This document shows, one piece after another, positions 48,982 through 57,284 of a DNA stretch of 64,000 nucleotides (position 1 is the first letter of the stretch; the number at the start of each line of letters is the position of its first letter). Under the pieces are notes generated by a model. The model had not been told where the DNA came from. It did no database searches and saw nothing but the letters and a program-made list of their open reading frames with translations. A program made the translations under genes and the position numbers. The DNA comes from Actinoplanes italicus (GTDB taxonomy: Bacteria > Actinomycetota > Actinomycetes > Mycobacteriales > Micromonosporaceae): contig NZ_PVMZ01000023.1 of assembly GCF_003001815.1 (NCBI RefSeq), positions 124,001-188,000 on the forward strand, in the 5' to 3' direction.

Positions 48982-49626
48982 ATGATCGACGTCATGGCGA
49001 CGTCGAGCACCGAGCGGATCCCGGCGGCCGAGCGGGTCGGGGTGACCGACCGGGCCGCCCGGCTGCTCACCGAGATCCTGTCACCGGCGGTGCTGGTGGC
49101 CACGGTTCTCTTCGCGGTGGCCTGGGCGTCGGCGGAGTCACCGATGTCGGCGCTCGTCATGGGCGTCATCGCGGCGGCAGCGGCCAGCTTCCTGCCGATC
49201 GCCTACATCCTGCACGGTGTCCGGCGCGGTGCCTGGACCGATCGGCACGTCGGCGTTCGAGCCCAGCGGACCCTGCCCATGCTGGTGTGTCTCGGCTCGA
49301 CCGCTTCGGGAACGCTGGCCCTGGCCGCGGTCGGTGCTCCCCGCGACCTGCTCGCCCTGATCGCGTGCATGGCCGCGGCACTGGTCGTGGCCACCCCGAT
49401 CACGCTGCTGGCGCACTGGAAGATCTCGATCCACTCACTGGTGGCGGCGGGCACCGCGGTCACCTTCACCGTCGTCTTCGGCTGGGCGCTGCTGTTCACC
49501 TGGCCACTGGCCGCGGCGGTCGGCTGGTCGCGCGTCCACCTGCGGGACCACACCGCTGCCCAGGTGCTCGCCGGAGCCCTGGTCGGTGCCTGCGCCACCG
49601 GCCTGCTCTACCCCGCGCTGCGCTGA
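48982..49626 (+). CDS. PAP2-like membrane protein with degenerate phosphatase motifs
   Basis: A 214-residue protein with about five hydrophobic helices. The last motif, GWSRVHLRDHTAAQVLAGALVG, equals the C3 motif of PAP2 lipid phosphatases (SR-x5-H-x3-D; here His-Thr-Ala-Ala-Gln replaces H-x3-D). The PSGH motif is reduced to SIHS, and the KX6RP motif is absent. It may be an inactive or altered relative. ATG at 48982, divergent from the MFS gene. Confidence 0.8.
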   Translation: MIDVMATSSTERIPAAERVGVTDRAARLLTEILSPAVLVATVLFAVAWASAESPMSALVMGVIAAAAASFLPIAYILHGVRRGAWTDRHVGVRAQRTLPMLVCLGSTASGTLALAAVGAPRDLLALIACMAAALVVATPITLLAHWKISIHSLVAAGTAVTFTVVFGWALLFTWPLAAAVGWSRVHLRDHTAAQVLAGALVGACATGLLYPALR

Positions 49627-49687
49627 CCCCCGAGCCGGAGGCCGAGTAGCCGGCCGGGTCCGGCGCCGCTACGAGCCGACAGATGCC

Positions 49688-49731
49688 TTGACCCCTACAT
49701 GGATAACCGTTATCTATTGAGATAACGGTTA
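49688..49731 (+). promoter_or_regulatory. promoter with overlapping 28-bp PadR operator
   Basis: TTGACC (49688-49693) and TATCTA (49711-49716) are spaced 17 bp, a good sigma-70-type promoter. TAACCGTTATCT (49704-49715) and AGATAACGGTTA (49720-49731) are perfect 12-bp arms around ATTG, so the operator covers the -10 region. It ends 9 bp before the PadR ATG at 49741: clear autoregulation of the ABC operon. Confidence 0.85.
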
Positions 49732-49740
49732 GGGGGTGTC

Positions 49741-50409
49741 ATGCGTCAGGAAGTGGTTCTGGCGATGTTGGCCAAGGAGCCATCGCACGGATATGAGCTG
49801 CGTGCTCGCCTGCGGGACGCACTGGGCCCGCTCGGTGAGGGCATGAACGCCGGGCAGATCTACGTGACGCTGACCCGCCTGGAGAAGGCGGGCCTGCTCG
49901 TCGTCGAGGTCGACGACCGGCCGGCGAACGAGACCCGGGAGGGAAAGGGTGACCGGCCGGCGAACGAGACCCGGGAGGGGAAGGGCGACCGGCCGGCAAG
50001 CGAGACCCAGGAGGGGAAGGGCGACCGGCCGGCAAACGAGACCCAGGAGCGGCGCGGCGACCGCGGCGACCGCGGTGACCGCAAGGTCTACTCGCTGACC
50101 GCCGAAGGGCAGCAGCGGGTCGCCGAGTGGATCTCCGAGGTCGCCTGGCCGCGGCCGGATCTCGCGGAGTTCCACCTCAAGCTGGTCGCCGCCGCGGCGG
50201 CGGGGCTCGCCGACCCGCTGACCGTCGTCGACACGCAGCGGCGGGAGTTGCTCCGCAGGCTGCGGGACGCGCAGCGGGCCGTGCTGGCCGAGCCCGCCGG
50301 TTCGCGGGCCGCGTTGCTGCTGGAGGGCGTCGTGCTGCGGCTGCAGGCGGATCTGCACTGGCTGGAGGTCTGCGACAGACATTGGACGCAACGGAGGAGC
50401 GGATCGTGA
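49741..50409 (+). CDS. PadR-family regulator with repeat-expanded wing
   Basis: A 222-residue PadR protein. The winged helix is at about residues 1-125 (MRQEVVLAMLAKEPSHGYELRARL, GQIYVTLTRLEKAGLLVVEV, RKVYSLTAEGQQRVAEW), followed by the dimerisation helix domain (LKLVAAAAAGLADPLTVVDTQ). Between the two wing strands sits a ~50-residue insert of four 12-residue repeats of the type DRPANETREGKG, plus RGDRGDRGDR. Normal PadR wings have fewer than 20 residues here. The downstream ABC genes overlap its stop (GTGA). Confidence 0.93.
   Translation: MRQEVVLAMLAKEPSHGYELRARLRDALGPLGEGMNAGQIYVTLTRLEKAGLLVVEVDDRPANETREGKGDRPANETREGKGDRPASETQEGKGDRPANETQERRGDRGDRGDRKVYSLTAEGQQRVAEWISEVAWPRPDLAEFHLKLVAAAAAGLADPLTVVDTQRRELLRRLRDAQRAVLAEPAGSRAALLLEGVVLRLQADLHWLEVCDRHWTQRRSGS
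49915..50058 (+). repeat. four in-frame 36-bp tandem repeats in the PadR wing
   Basis: Units at 49915, 49951, 49987 and 50023 encode DRPANETREGKG twice, DRPASETQEGKG and DRPANETQERRG. The first two units are almost identical at the DNA level and the last is the most diverged, consistent with stepwise expansion. Confidence 0.95.
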
Positions 50410-51152
50410 GCACCACAACGGGGACGTCACTGGTTCGTGCGTCGGGACTGCGCAAGGAGTACGGCCGAGGCACCGGCCTGCTCCGCGCCGTCGACGGTGT
50501 GGACCTGGACGTGGAGCGCGGCGAGACGGTGGCGGTGATGGGGCCGAGCGGCTGCGGCAAGTCGACGCTGCTGCATCTGCTCGGCGGGCTGGACCGGCCG
50601 TCGGGCGGTGAGGTGTGGCTGGACGGCGCACGGATCGACGGCCTGGGGGAGAAGGCGCTGGCCCGGCTGCGGCGGTCGGCCGTCGGGTTCGTCTTCCAGT
50701 CGTTCCACCTCATGGAGGAGCTGACCGCGGTCGAGAACGTCGAGTTGTCCGCACTGCTGGCCGGCCGCTCACCGCGCGAGTCGCGGCGCCGTGCCGCGGA
50801 GTTGCTCGACCGGGTCGGGCTGGGGAGCCGGGCGGGCGCGCTGCCGTCGGAGCTCTCCGGTGGTCAGCGGCAGCGGGTCGCGGTGGCCCGCGCGCTGGTC
50901 AACGAACCGGCCGTGGTGCTGGCCGACGAACCGACCGGCAACCTGGACAGTGTCGCCACCCTCGACGTGCTGCAGCTCTTCGACGACCTGCACAGGGCCG
51001 GGCAGACCCTGATCATCGTGACCCATGACGCGCGGATCGCGGCGACCGCCGACCGGCTGCTGACCATGCGGGACGGCGTGATCGTCGACGAGACCCGGCT
51101 GACCGGTGGCTCCACCGGCCGGCTGGGCGCGCTCGCCGGGCTGGAGGACTGA
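50406..51152 (+). CDS. MacB/LolD-type ABC ATP-binding protein
   Basis: A 248-residue ATPase: Walker A MGPSGCGKSTLLHLLGGLD, Q-loop VGFVFQSFHLMEELTAVENVEL, signature LSGGQRQRVAVARALV, Walker B VVLADEPTGNLDS, H-loop IVTHDARIA. Typical of MacB/LolD/FtsE-type systems that work with FtsX-like permeases on peptides, lipoproteins or antibiotics. GTG at 50406 overlaps the padR stop by 4 bp. Confidence 0.95.
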   Translation: MSTTTGTSLVRASGLRKEYGRGTGLLRAVDGVDLDVERGETVAVMGPSGCGKSTLLHLLGGLDRPSGGEVWLDGARIDGLGEKALARLRRSAVGFVFQSFHLMEELTAVENVELSALLAGRSPRESRRRAAELLDRVGLGSRAGALPSELSGGQRQRVAVARALVNEPAVVLADEPTGNLDSVATLDVLQLFDDLHRAGQTLIIVTHDARIAATADRLLTMRDGVIVDETRLTGGSTGRLGALAGLED

Positions 51153-51157
51153 GCGCC

Positions 51158-52960
51158 GTGGGACGGATCCTGCTGGTCGGGCGGCTGGCCCTGCGTGACC
51201 TGCGCCGCCGGCCGGTCGAGGCGGCACTGCTGCTGCTCGCGGTGCTCGCTGCGACCACGACCCTGACGCTCGGGCTGGTGCTGCGGGACTCGGCCGCGGC
51301 GCCGTACGAGAACACCCGCGCCCTGACCGCCGGACCCGACGTCGTGATGAGCGCGAGGACGACCGGCCAGCTCGCCGCCTACGGCGATGCGGCCGGTGTG
51401 ACCGCGCGCAGCGGCCCGTTCCCGGTCGCCACGTCGACATTGGCCACCGCCGGGCAGACGGTGGACGTGCTGGTGATCGGGCGTGACACCGTGGACGCGC
51501 CGGTCGACCGGCCGCAGGTCACGGACGGTGGATGGGTCCGCGACGGTGGCATGGTGGTCGAGGCGGCGTTCGCGACCGCGTACGGCCTGACCGCCGGTGA
51601 TCAGGTGACGCTCGGTGGCCGGGCGTTCGAGGTCGCCGGTGTGGCGGTCACGGCCGCGTCGGCGCCGTTCCCGGCCACGACGTGTCTCGGTGAGATCCCC
51701 TGTCTGCACGGCGTGGCTCCGGCCGGTGCGGATCTTCCGCCCGGCATGTTGCGCAATCCGGGGCTGGTGTGGCTCACCAGTGCCGACGCCGGGAGGCTGG
51801 GCGTCGTCTCGTACGTGCTGAATCTTCGTCTTGAGGATCCGGATCTCGCCGCCACCTTCATCGGGAGCCCGGATGCGCCGAGGGTGGCGCTCTCGACGGA
51901 GATCCGCACTGACGCCACCGAGGTCGCGGGCGACTCGCAGATCCTGCTGATGATCGGTGCCTGGCTGCTCGGGCTGCTCGCCGTCGCGAGCCTGTCGGTG
52001 CTGGTCGGCGGCCGGATGGCGGAGCAGACCCGGCGCGTGGGGCTGCTCAAGGCGGTCGGTGGCACGCCGGGCGTGGTGGCCGCCGTGCTGCTGACCGAGT
52101 ACCTTCTGGTCGCCCTCGTGGCGGCCGCGGCCGGTCTGGGGATCGGGGCGTTCACGGCTCCGCTGCTGGCCGACGCGGGCGCGGGCCTGCTCGGCAGCGC
52201 GGGCACACCGGCCTTGAGCATTCCCGTCATCGGTACGGTCACCGGCGTCGCCCTGGCGGTGGCGGTCCTCGCGACCGCGGTTCCGGCGTGGCGGGCCGCC
52301 CGGTCGAGCACCGTCGCGGCCCTCGCCGACGCCGCACGTCCGCCCCGCCGGTCCGGGTGGCTGATCCAGGCGTCGGCGCGTCTGCCCGTACCGCTGTTGT
52401 TGTCACTGCGGGTGACCGCCCGCCGCCCGCGACGTGCCCTGCTCGCGGTGGCCGGGATCGCCGTGACCGTCGGCGGCGTCTATGTGGCCCTGATCCTCGA
52501 CGGTTTCCTCAGTAAGCCGTTCGCCGCCGGGTACACCGTGGCGCAGGTCGAGACGCTGCGCCGGGTCCTGCTGCTGTGGACGGTGATCCTGCTGGTCCTG
52601 GCCGGGGTGAACGCCATCGTGATCACGCTGGCCACGGTGCTCGACAACCGGCACACGGCGGCGCTCGCACGGGCGCTCGGCGCGACGCCGCGGGACGTGA
52701 CGGCGGCGCTGTCCGGGGCGCAGATCCTGCCGGCGCTGGCCGGAGCGGTCCTCGGGATCTTCCCGGGTGGTTACCTGCTGTTCGAGGCGATCATGGGCAT
52801 CACCGGCGGTGACGGCGACCGGGCCACCCCGCCCAGCGCCTGGCAGCTGATCACGGTGGTCGTGATGACGGCGTTGATCGTGGCGGCGCTGACCGCGATC
52901 CCCGCCCACCTCGGCGCCCACCGCCCGGTCACCGACTCTTTGCGAGCCGAGACCGCCTGA
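51158..52960 (+). CDS. FtsX-like ABC permease
   Basis: A 600-residue membrane protein: an N-terminal helix, a large extracytoplasmic MacB-PCD-like domain (about 50-270, with Cys-Leu-Gly-Glu-Ile-Pro-Cys that may be a disulfide), three helices of a first FtsX unit (AWLLGLLAVASLSVLVGGRMAEQTRRVGLLKAVGG), then a second unit of three to four helices. Domain order matches MacB-like permeases with two FtsX modules. GTG at 51158, 5 bp after the ATPase stop. A long hairpin follows directly after the stop. Confidence 0.93.
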   Translation: MGRILLVGRLALRDLRRRPVEAALLLLAVLAATTTLTLGLVLRDSAAAPYENTRALTAGPDVVMSARTTGQLAAYGDAAGVTARSGPFPVATSTLATAGQTVDVLVIGRDTVDAPVDRPQVTDGGWVRDGGMVVEAAFATAYGLTAGDQVTLGGRAFEVAGVAVTAASAPFPATTCLGEIPCLHGVAPAGADLPPGMLRNPGLVWLTSADAGRLGVVSYVLNLRLEDPDLAATFIGSPDAPRVALSTEIRTDATEVAGDSQILLMIGAWLLGLLAVASLSVLVGGRMAEQTRRVGLLKAVGGTPGVVAAVLLTEYLLVALVAAAAGLGIGAFTAPLLADAGAGLLGSAGTPALSIPVIGTVTGVALAVAVLATAVPAWRAARSSTVAALADAARPPRRSGWLIQASARLPVPLLLSLRVTARRPRRALLAVAGIAVTVGGVYVALILDGFLSKPFAAGYTVAQVETLRRVLLLWTVILLVLAGVNAIVITLATVLDNRHTAALARALGATPRDVTAALSGAQILPALAGAVLGIFPGGYLLFEAIMGITGGDGDRATPPSAWQLITVVVMTALIVAALTAIPAHLGAHRPVTDSLRAETA

Positions 52961-53016
52961 CCGGCTGTGCCCCACCGCTGCCTCAACGCCCGAGACAGCG
53001 GTGCGGCACAGCCGGT
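52960..53016. terminator. bidirectional terminator hairpin between convergent genes
   Basis: ACCGGCTGTGCC (52960-52971) pairs perfectly with GGCACAGCCGGT (53005-53016), extended after one mismatch by CACCGCTG (52973-52980) and CAGCGGTG (52996-53003): a nearly continuous 21-bp stem with a 15-base loop. It fills the gap between the ABC permease and the GIDE-like gene. Confidence 0.85.
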
Positions 53017-53019
53017 TGA

Positions 53020-53772
53020 TTACAACAGGTAGGCGGCGGAGGGGACCGCCAAAAGCAGGCCGATCAAGATCAACCACAAGATGGCGGTACGGCCTGTGCG
53101 GATGTCCTCCCGGCGTGTGGCGATCACCTCGGCGCGCGATTGCTGCGTGAAGACGGTGAGACCGGAACGACTGGGAGTCAGGCCTCGACGGCCGGCCCTG
53201 CCCAGGGCGAAGATCTGCCGGCCGCGTGGGACGCGTACTTCGGTCAGGTGCAGACGTTCGCTACGGCGCAGGTCGGCGGCGGCCTCGGCGGCCAGTGGCG
53301 GGAGTGGCACCGGCTTGGCCAGGCTGTGTTCCACGCGCGTGACGATGTAGGGCTGCGGATCGGTCATGATCGGGTCGAAGAGCAGCCGGGACGGCGCGAC
53401 GAGCCGCGGGTCGACCGGGATGCGGTGATCGCGGTCGGTGAGGGTCGCCCACGCCGGCGACTCGATCTCCAGGACCACGTCGTGGTCGGGCCCCGACTCG
53501 CCGGACGGCGTGTACCGGGCGGGCTCGCGCAGCAGCGTGACCCGCCACCACACACAGTCCTCGCCGGTGACCGGGGCGACCTGGCGTCCGGCCGTTCCGT
53601 ACTCGGTGACGCCTTCCAGCGCGACGCGTCCGCGGGCGTCACCGATCGGAACGGGGCGGAGGCGCCGCAGGGTCCACAGGCCCCGCAGGTCGCTGAGAAT
53701 GAGGAGGAGGAAGATCCCGGATCCGGCCACGAGAAGCATGCCGATGCAGAACGCCACGGTGGCGACGGTCAT
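53020..53772 (-). CDS. GIDE-like two-helix membrane protein
   Basis: A 250-residue protein with an N-terminal helix (VATVAFCIGMLLVAGSGIFLLLI) and a C-terminal one (AILWLILIGLLLAVPSAAYLL) around a soluble domain. RPVPIGDARGRVALEGVTEYG and VTGEDCVWWRVTLLRE recall the BAM/GIDE domain of mitochondrial MUL1-like proteins, which bacterial homologues carry without the RING finger. Function unknown. ATG at 53772 (GTG one codon earlier). Confidence 0.75.
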   Translation of the reverse strand: MTVATVAFCIGMLLVAGSGIFLLLILSDLRGLWTLRRLRPVPIGDARGRVALEGVTEYGTAGRQVAPVTGEDCVWWRVTLLREPARYTPSGESGPDHDVVLEIESPAWATLTDRDHRIPVDPRLVAPSRLLFDPIMTDPQPYIVTRVEHSLAKPVPLPPLAAEAAADLRRSERLHLTEVRVPRGRQIFALGRAGRRGLTPSRSGLTVFTQQSRAEVIATRREDIRTGRTAILWLILIGLLLAVPSAAYLL

Positions 53773-53838
53773 CACGCCGTCACAGTAGGCGGCCGTGGCG
53801 AGCGTCGATATCGTCCGGCACCGTGGATCTGACCGGGA

Positions 53839-55851
53839 TCAGACAGGAGTCCGTTCGTGAACGGCGGCGAGACGGTCCCGGAGCAGGGCGTGCCGGAACT
53901 GGTAGACGCTTCCGGCGCAGCGGAGCACGCCACGCCGATGGGCGTCGTCCAGGTGCCGGGCGAGCCGCAACGGGACCTGCCCGCGCGCCGCGAGAACCAG
54001 GGTGGCCAGGTGGAACTGTCCCCAGGCGCTCAGCAGTACCGCGGCCAGCGTCATCATCAGCGCACCGATCCAGGCCCACGGCGCCAACGGGCCGTAGCCC
54101 AGGGCCAGCAGGACGTACTCGACGGTACCGGCCGTGGCGGCCGAGGTGAGTGCCACGGTCCGGTCCATGGCGAGCGACGCCCGGGGAGCGGCCGCGGACG
54201 GGGCCGGCTCCCCGCCGCCGACGAGCGCCGAGACGACGCCGGCCGACAGAGCGACGGCGACGACCTCCATGAGGTCTCCGGCGAAGAAGGGACCGGCCAC
54301 CAGGATCGGCACCACGACCGCGATGAACGACCGGACCAGTCCGCGCGCGCTCACGCGCCGTGGATGATGCCGGTCGGTGAACAATATCCGCCCGAACGCG
54401 AGGAGCACGCCGAGCACGGCTCCGCCGATGGCCAGGGAGAGCCAGACCGGCGCGTCGACAGGGACTGTCTGCAAGCCCAGTGCGCCGCCCGCGAACGGCA
54501 GGAACAGCGCGACCGTGATGGCGTACACGACCGACGCCACCTGGGCGGCCGGCGCTGGGCGGATCTCGTGGATACGCCACCAGGCGAGATCGTGGATCCG
54601 TTGTTCCCGCAGTTGGGCCGCCAGTGTCGACAGCCACAGCCGGGTTCCGTCGAGCGAGGCTTCCGCGGCGGGCACGCCACCGGCAGTGGCGTAGGCGGCC
54701 GGGATCAGGTGGTCCATGAGGTGACGCTCGATGCCCTCCCGGCTGTCGGCCCAGTCGGCGGTCAGCAATTCCTCCGGATTGCGGTCCGGATTCCGGTACA
54801 CCGTGCGGGCCAACCAGATCATCAGCGGGGTGGACAGCGCCTCGGTCAGCGGGGTCGAGGGCTGCCCGCGCAGCTCGGCCAGCACCGGTGACCAGCGCCG
54901 ATCGGCTGCTGCGGCGCTGTCGTCCAGGTGCTGCGCCGCCTCCTCCGGCGGGACCGGCTGGAGTTCCACCACCACGGCGGCCGGGATCGGGCCGCAGGCC
55001 GCGACGGCCGCCCGATAGGGACGGGTCCGGCAGGTGACGACGAAGTCCCGGCCGGCGGTCGCGGCGCCGGACAGCCCGATGAGTGCGGCGCGCTGCAGTT
55101 CGTCGTCGAGTTCGTCGAGCCCGTCGAGTACGGGCAGCAGGCACCCACCGGCGACCAGATCCCGGGCCAGGCTGCGCGACTCGCCGGCCGGGCCGGGCAC
55201 CGTCCCGGCGAATCGGCGGTCCCGGGCGATCAGCTGGTCGGCGATCCAGTCGTCGAGCGGCTGGACCGGATTCCATCCCGCGACGTCGAGCAGGACCGCG
55301 ACCGGATCGCCCGCGCCGCGGCAGTCGAGCAGCTGAAGTGTCAGCCGCATGGCGAGCACCGACTTGCCGGCTCCCGGCTCACCGAGGATGACGAGCCGTT
55401 TCGGCAAGTCGGGACGGTCGAGCACGGTGGCGATCCCCGCGTAGTCCCCGTCCACCTCGACCGGGCCGGCGCCCGCCGATCCCCGCACCGACGCCCACCG
55501 GGCCATCACGGCCTCGGTTCCCGCGTTGACGGCCCACCGCACGTTCAACGGCCACGGCTCGCCGACCCGGCGGGCGGCCTGTTCGGCGGTCCACTGTTCA
55601 CGTTGTGTGGCGGCCAGGCCCGCGAGCACCGCCTCACGGTCGGTGCCCGCGCTGCCGAGCCGCCACAGCCAGGTGAGCAGGCAGGTGCAGGCGACGAGGG
55701 CGCTGACCGAGCCGAAGACGACGCTCGCCCACTTGTCGGCGCGTTCCAGGCCCTCACCACGAAGGAACCAGGCCAGGATCAGCGCGGTCGCCGCCGCCAC
55801 CACCAGCGTGATCAGGAACCAGACCCGGGGGCGCGACCACTGATTCGGCAC
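53839..55851 (-). CDS. membrane NACHT (STAND) NTPase
   Basis: A 670-residue protein. Two helices at residues about 10-30 and 42-62, then a NACHT NTPase: Walker A VILGEPGAGKSVLAMRL, Walker B LLPVLDGLDELDDEL and the sensor Arg region VTCRTRPYR. After a helical segment (STPLMIWLARTVYR) come about six more hydrophobic helices (from residue 440) and a short C-terminal tail (VYQFRHALLRDRLA) that resembles the winged-helix part of STAND proteins. Actinobacterial membrane NACHT proteins of this type are uncharacterised; some bacterial NACHT proteins defend against phage. No effector gene adjoins. GTG start. Confidence 0.87.
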   Translation of the reverse strand: MPNQWSRPRVWFLITLVVAAATALILAWFLRGEGLERADKWASVVFGSVSALVACTCLLTWLWRLGSAGTDREAVLAGLAATQREQWTAEQAARRVGEPWPLNVRWAVNAGTEAVMARWASVRGSAGAGPVEVDGDYAGIATVLDRPDLPKRLVILGEPGAGKSVLAMRLTLQLLDCRGAGDPVAVLLDVAGWNPVQPLDDWIADQLIARDRRFAGTVPGPAGESRSLARDLVAGGCLLPVLDGLDELDDELQRAALIGLSGAATAGRDFVVTCRTRPYRAAVAACGPIPAAVVVELQPVPPEEAAQHLDDSAAAADRRWSPVLAELRGQPSTPLTEALSTPLMIWLARTVYRNPDRNPEELLTADWADSREGIERHLMDHLIPAAYATAGGVPAAEASLDGTRLWLSTLAAQLREQRIHDLAWWRIHEIRPAPAAQVASVVYAITVALFLPFAGGALGLQTVPVDAPVWLSLAIGGAVLGVLLAFGRILFTDRHHPRRVSARGLVRSFIAVVVPILVAGPFFAGDLMEVVAVALSAGVVSALVGGGEPAPSAAAPRASLAMDRTVALTSAATAGTVEYVLLALGYGPLAPWAWIGALMMTLAAVLLSAWGQFHLATLVLAARGQVPLRLARHLDDAHRRGVLRCAGSVYQFRHALLRDRLAAVHERTPV

Positions 55852-55933
55852 CGCACCATGATGGCGGCACGCTTCCCGGATCGCACCACCCGTACGGCTG
55901 ACTGATCGATGTTGATCTTTTGGTGGAGAGGGG

Positions 55934-57094
55934 TCAGGTGCGGAACGGGCCGGTGATGCAGTACGTGATGCCGCCCGACGACGAGCCGCTCGTGCCGCGC
56001 TGCGACGAGAAGTAGAGGCGGTTGCCGGCCGGGGTGAACGCCGGTCCGCACAGCTCCGACGAGCCCTGCCCGGTGACGCGCAGGAACACCGAGATCTTGT
56101 CGTCCGGCGTGATCAGGCAGATCTCCATGTTGCCGCCGTCCTCGGCGACGTAGAGATCGCCGTACGACGAGCCGGTCACGTTGTCGACACCGGTCAGCGG
56201 CGCATTCCCGGGGCTGACCAGGTTGTCGTCGTAGGCCAGCTCGTAGGTGTTGTTGAGCAGGTTGACCTGCCACACCCGGTTGTCGCCCTTGGTGGTGAAC
56301 CAGACCGTGTCGCCGGCGTAGTGGCAGCCCTCGCCGCCGTTGAACGACTTCGAGCCGGACACCTGGCTGCGCGTCCGCGTCGGCGAGCCGTCCGGGTCGG
56401 GCACGTTCGCCCAGGTGAACGATCCGGACGTGCCGGAGCCGGCGACCATCACCTGCAGCGTGCCGGACGACAGGTCGCCCCAGGTGGTGGGCACGAACCG
56501 GTAGAAGCGGCCGTTGGTCTCGTCCTCGGTCAGGTAGATCACCTTGCGGACCGGGTCGGCCGCGGCCGCCTCGTGCTTGAACCGGCCCATCGCGGGCCGC
56601 GCCACGGCCGTACCGCCGAGGGGGTAGGTCTCCCAGACCCTGCCGAGGTCCACCTCTTCGCAGCTCAGCCAGGTGTTCCACGGGGTCTTGCCGCCGGCGC
56701 AGTTCTGGTTGGTGCCGGACAGGATGCGCGAGGCGCCGACGATCGTGCCGGTCGAGTCGAACAGGATCCGTGACGCGCCGCCGCCCGCCGACGAGCTGAC
56801 CTCGGAGTTGGAGACGTAGATCCAGCCGGAGCCGTTGGGGATGACCGCGCCGCCGTCGGGGGCGTCGTGCCAGACGTAGGAGGTGCCCGGCACGGTCTGC
56901 CGGGAGCGGGCGATCACCCTGCTGGTGAACCCGGCCGGCAGCTGGATGCCGTTGGCGTCGGCGGCCTGCAGCGCGCCGTACGGTCCGGTGGCGTTCTGGG
57001 CGGGTGCCGCGTAGGCGGCCGACCAGGCGGTGAAGGGCAGGGCCAGGCCGGAGGCGCCGGCCACGGTGGTGCGCAAAAGGGTTCGCCGATCCAT
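55934..57094 (-). CDS. Tat-exported PhoX-like protein (DUF839)
   Basis: A 386-residue protein with a twin-arginine signal peptide (MDRRTLLRTTVAGASGLALPF, cleavage near AYA). Downstream it follows the PhoX/DUF839 fold: TWLSCEEVDLGRVWET carries the metal-binding Cys-Glu-Glu typical of PhoX, then KHEAAAADPVRKVIYLTEDE and GEGCHYAGDTVWFTT. PhoX enzymes are Ca2+/Fe-dependent phosphatases; the shortness of this one suggests a DUF839 relative. ATG at 57094, divergent from the polyester-hydrolase gene. Confidence 0.88.
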   Translation of the reverse strand: MDRRTLLRTTVAGASGLALPFTAWSAAYAAPAQNATGPYGALQAADANGIQLPAGFTSRVIARSRQTVPGTSYVWHDAPDGGAVIPNGSGWIYVSNSEVSSSAGGGASRILFDSTGTIVGASRILSGTNQNCAGGKTPWNTWLSCEEVDLGRVWETYPLGGTAVARPAMGRFKHEAAAADPVRKVIYLTEDETNGRFYRFVPTTWGDLSSGTLQVMVAGSGTSGSFTWANVPDPDGSPTRTRSQVSGSKSFNGGEGCHYAGDTVWFTTKGDNRVWQVNLLNNTYELAYDDNLVSPGNAPLTGVDNVTGSSYGDLYVAEDGGNMEICLITPDDKISVFLRVTGQGSSELCGPAFTPAGNRLYFSSQRGTSGSSSGGITYCITGPFRT

Positions 57095-57236
57095 GTGCCG
57101 GACCGTAACGGCGCATAGAAGACGGTTGATTAACGGCGGGCATCGAGTCGATGAAAGGCCGATTCGGGCGTTTTGTAGCCCCGTGCCCGGACCCCCGTCT
57201 CAGTATTCCCCGCGCCGTTGTTGATGCGTCGGCGAT

Positions 57237-57264
57237 GAGCAAAGAATTGCTCCAGTAAACGTTT
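57237..57264 (+). promoter_or_regulatory. candidate operator elements upstream of the cutinase gene
   Basis: GAGCAA (57237-57242) and TTGCTC (57247-57252) are inverted around AGAA; AAACGTTT (57257-57264) is a perfect 8-bp palindrome with the centre typical of LacI-family operators. Both lie 20-50 bp before the GTG at 57285. Function is inferred from position only. Confidence 0.4.
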
Positions 57265-57284
57265 CACACAGGTGGGAGAGAGAA

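Noticed and set aside
53020..55851. NACHT plus GIDE-like gene as a defined defence operon
   Set aside because: Genes are 66 bp apart on one strand, but I know no conserved pairing, and no effector or mobile-element context supports it; kept as a single-gene observation.
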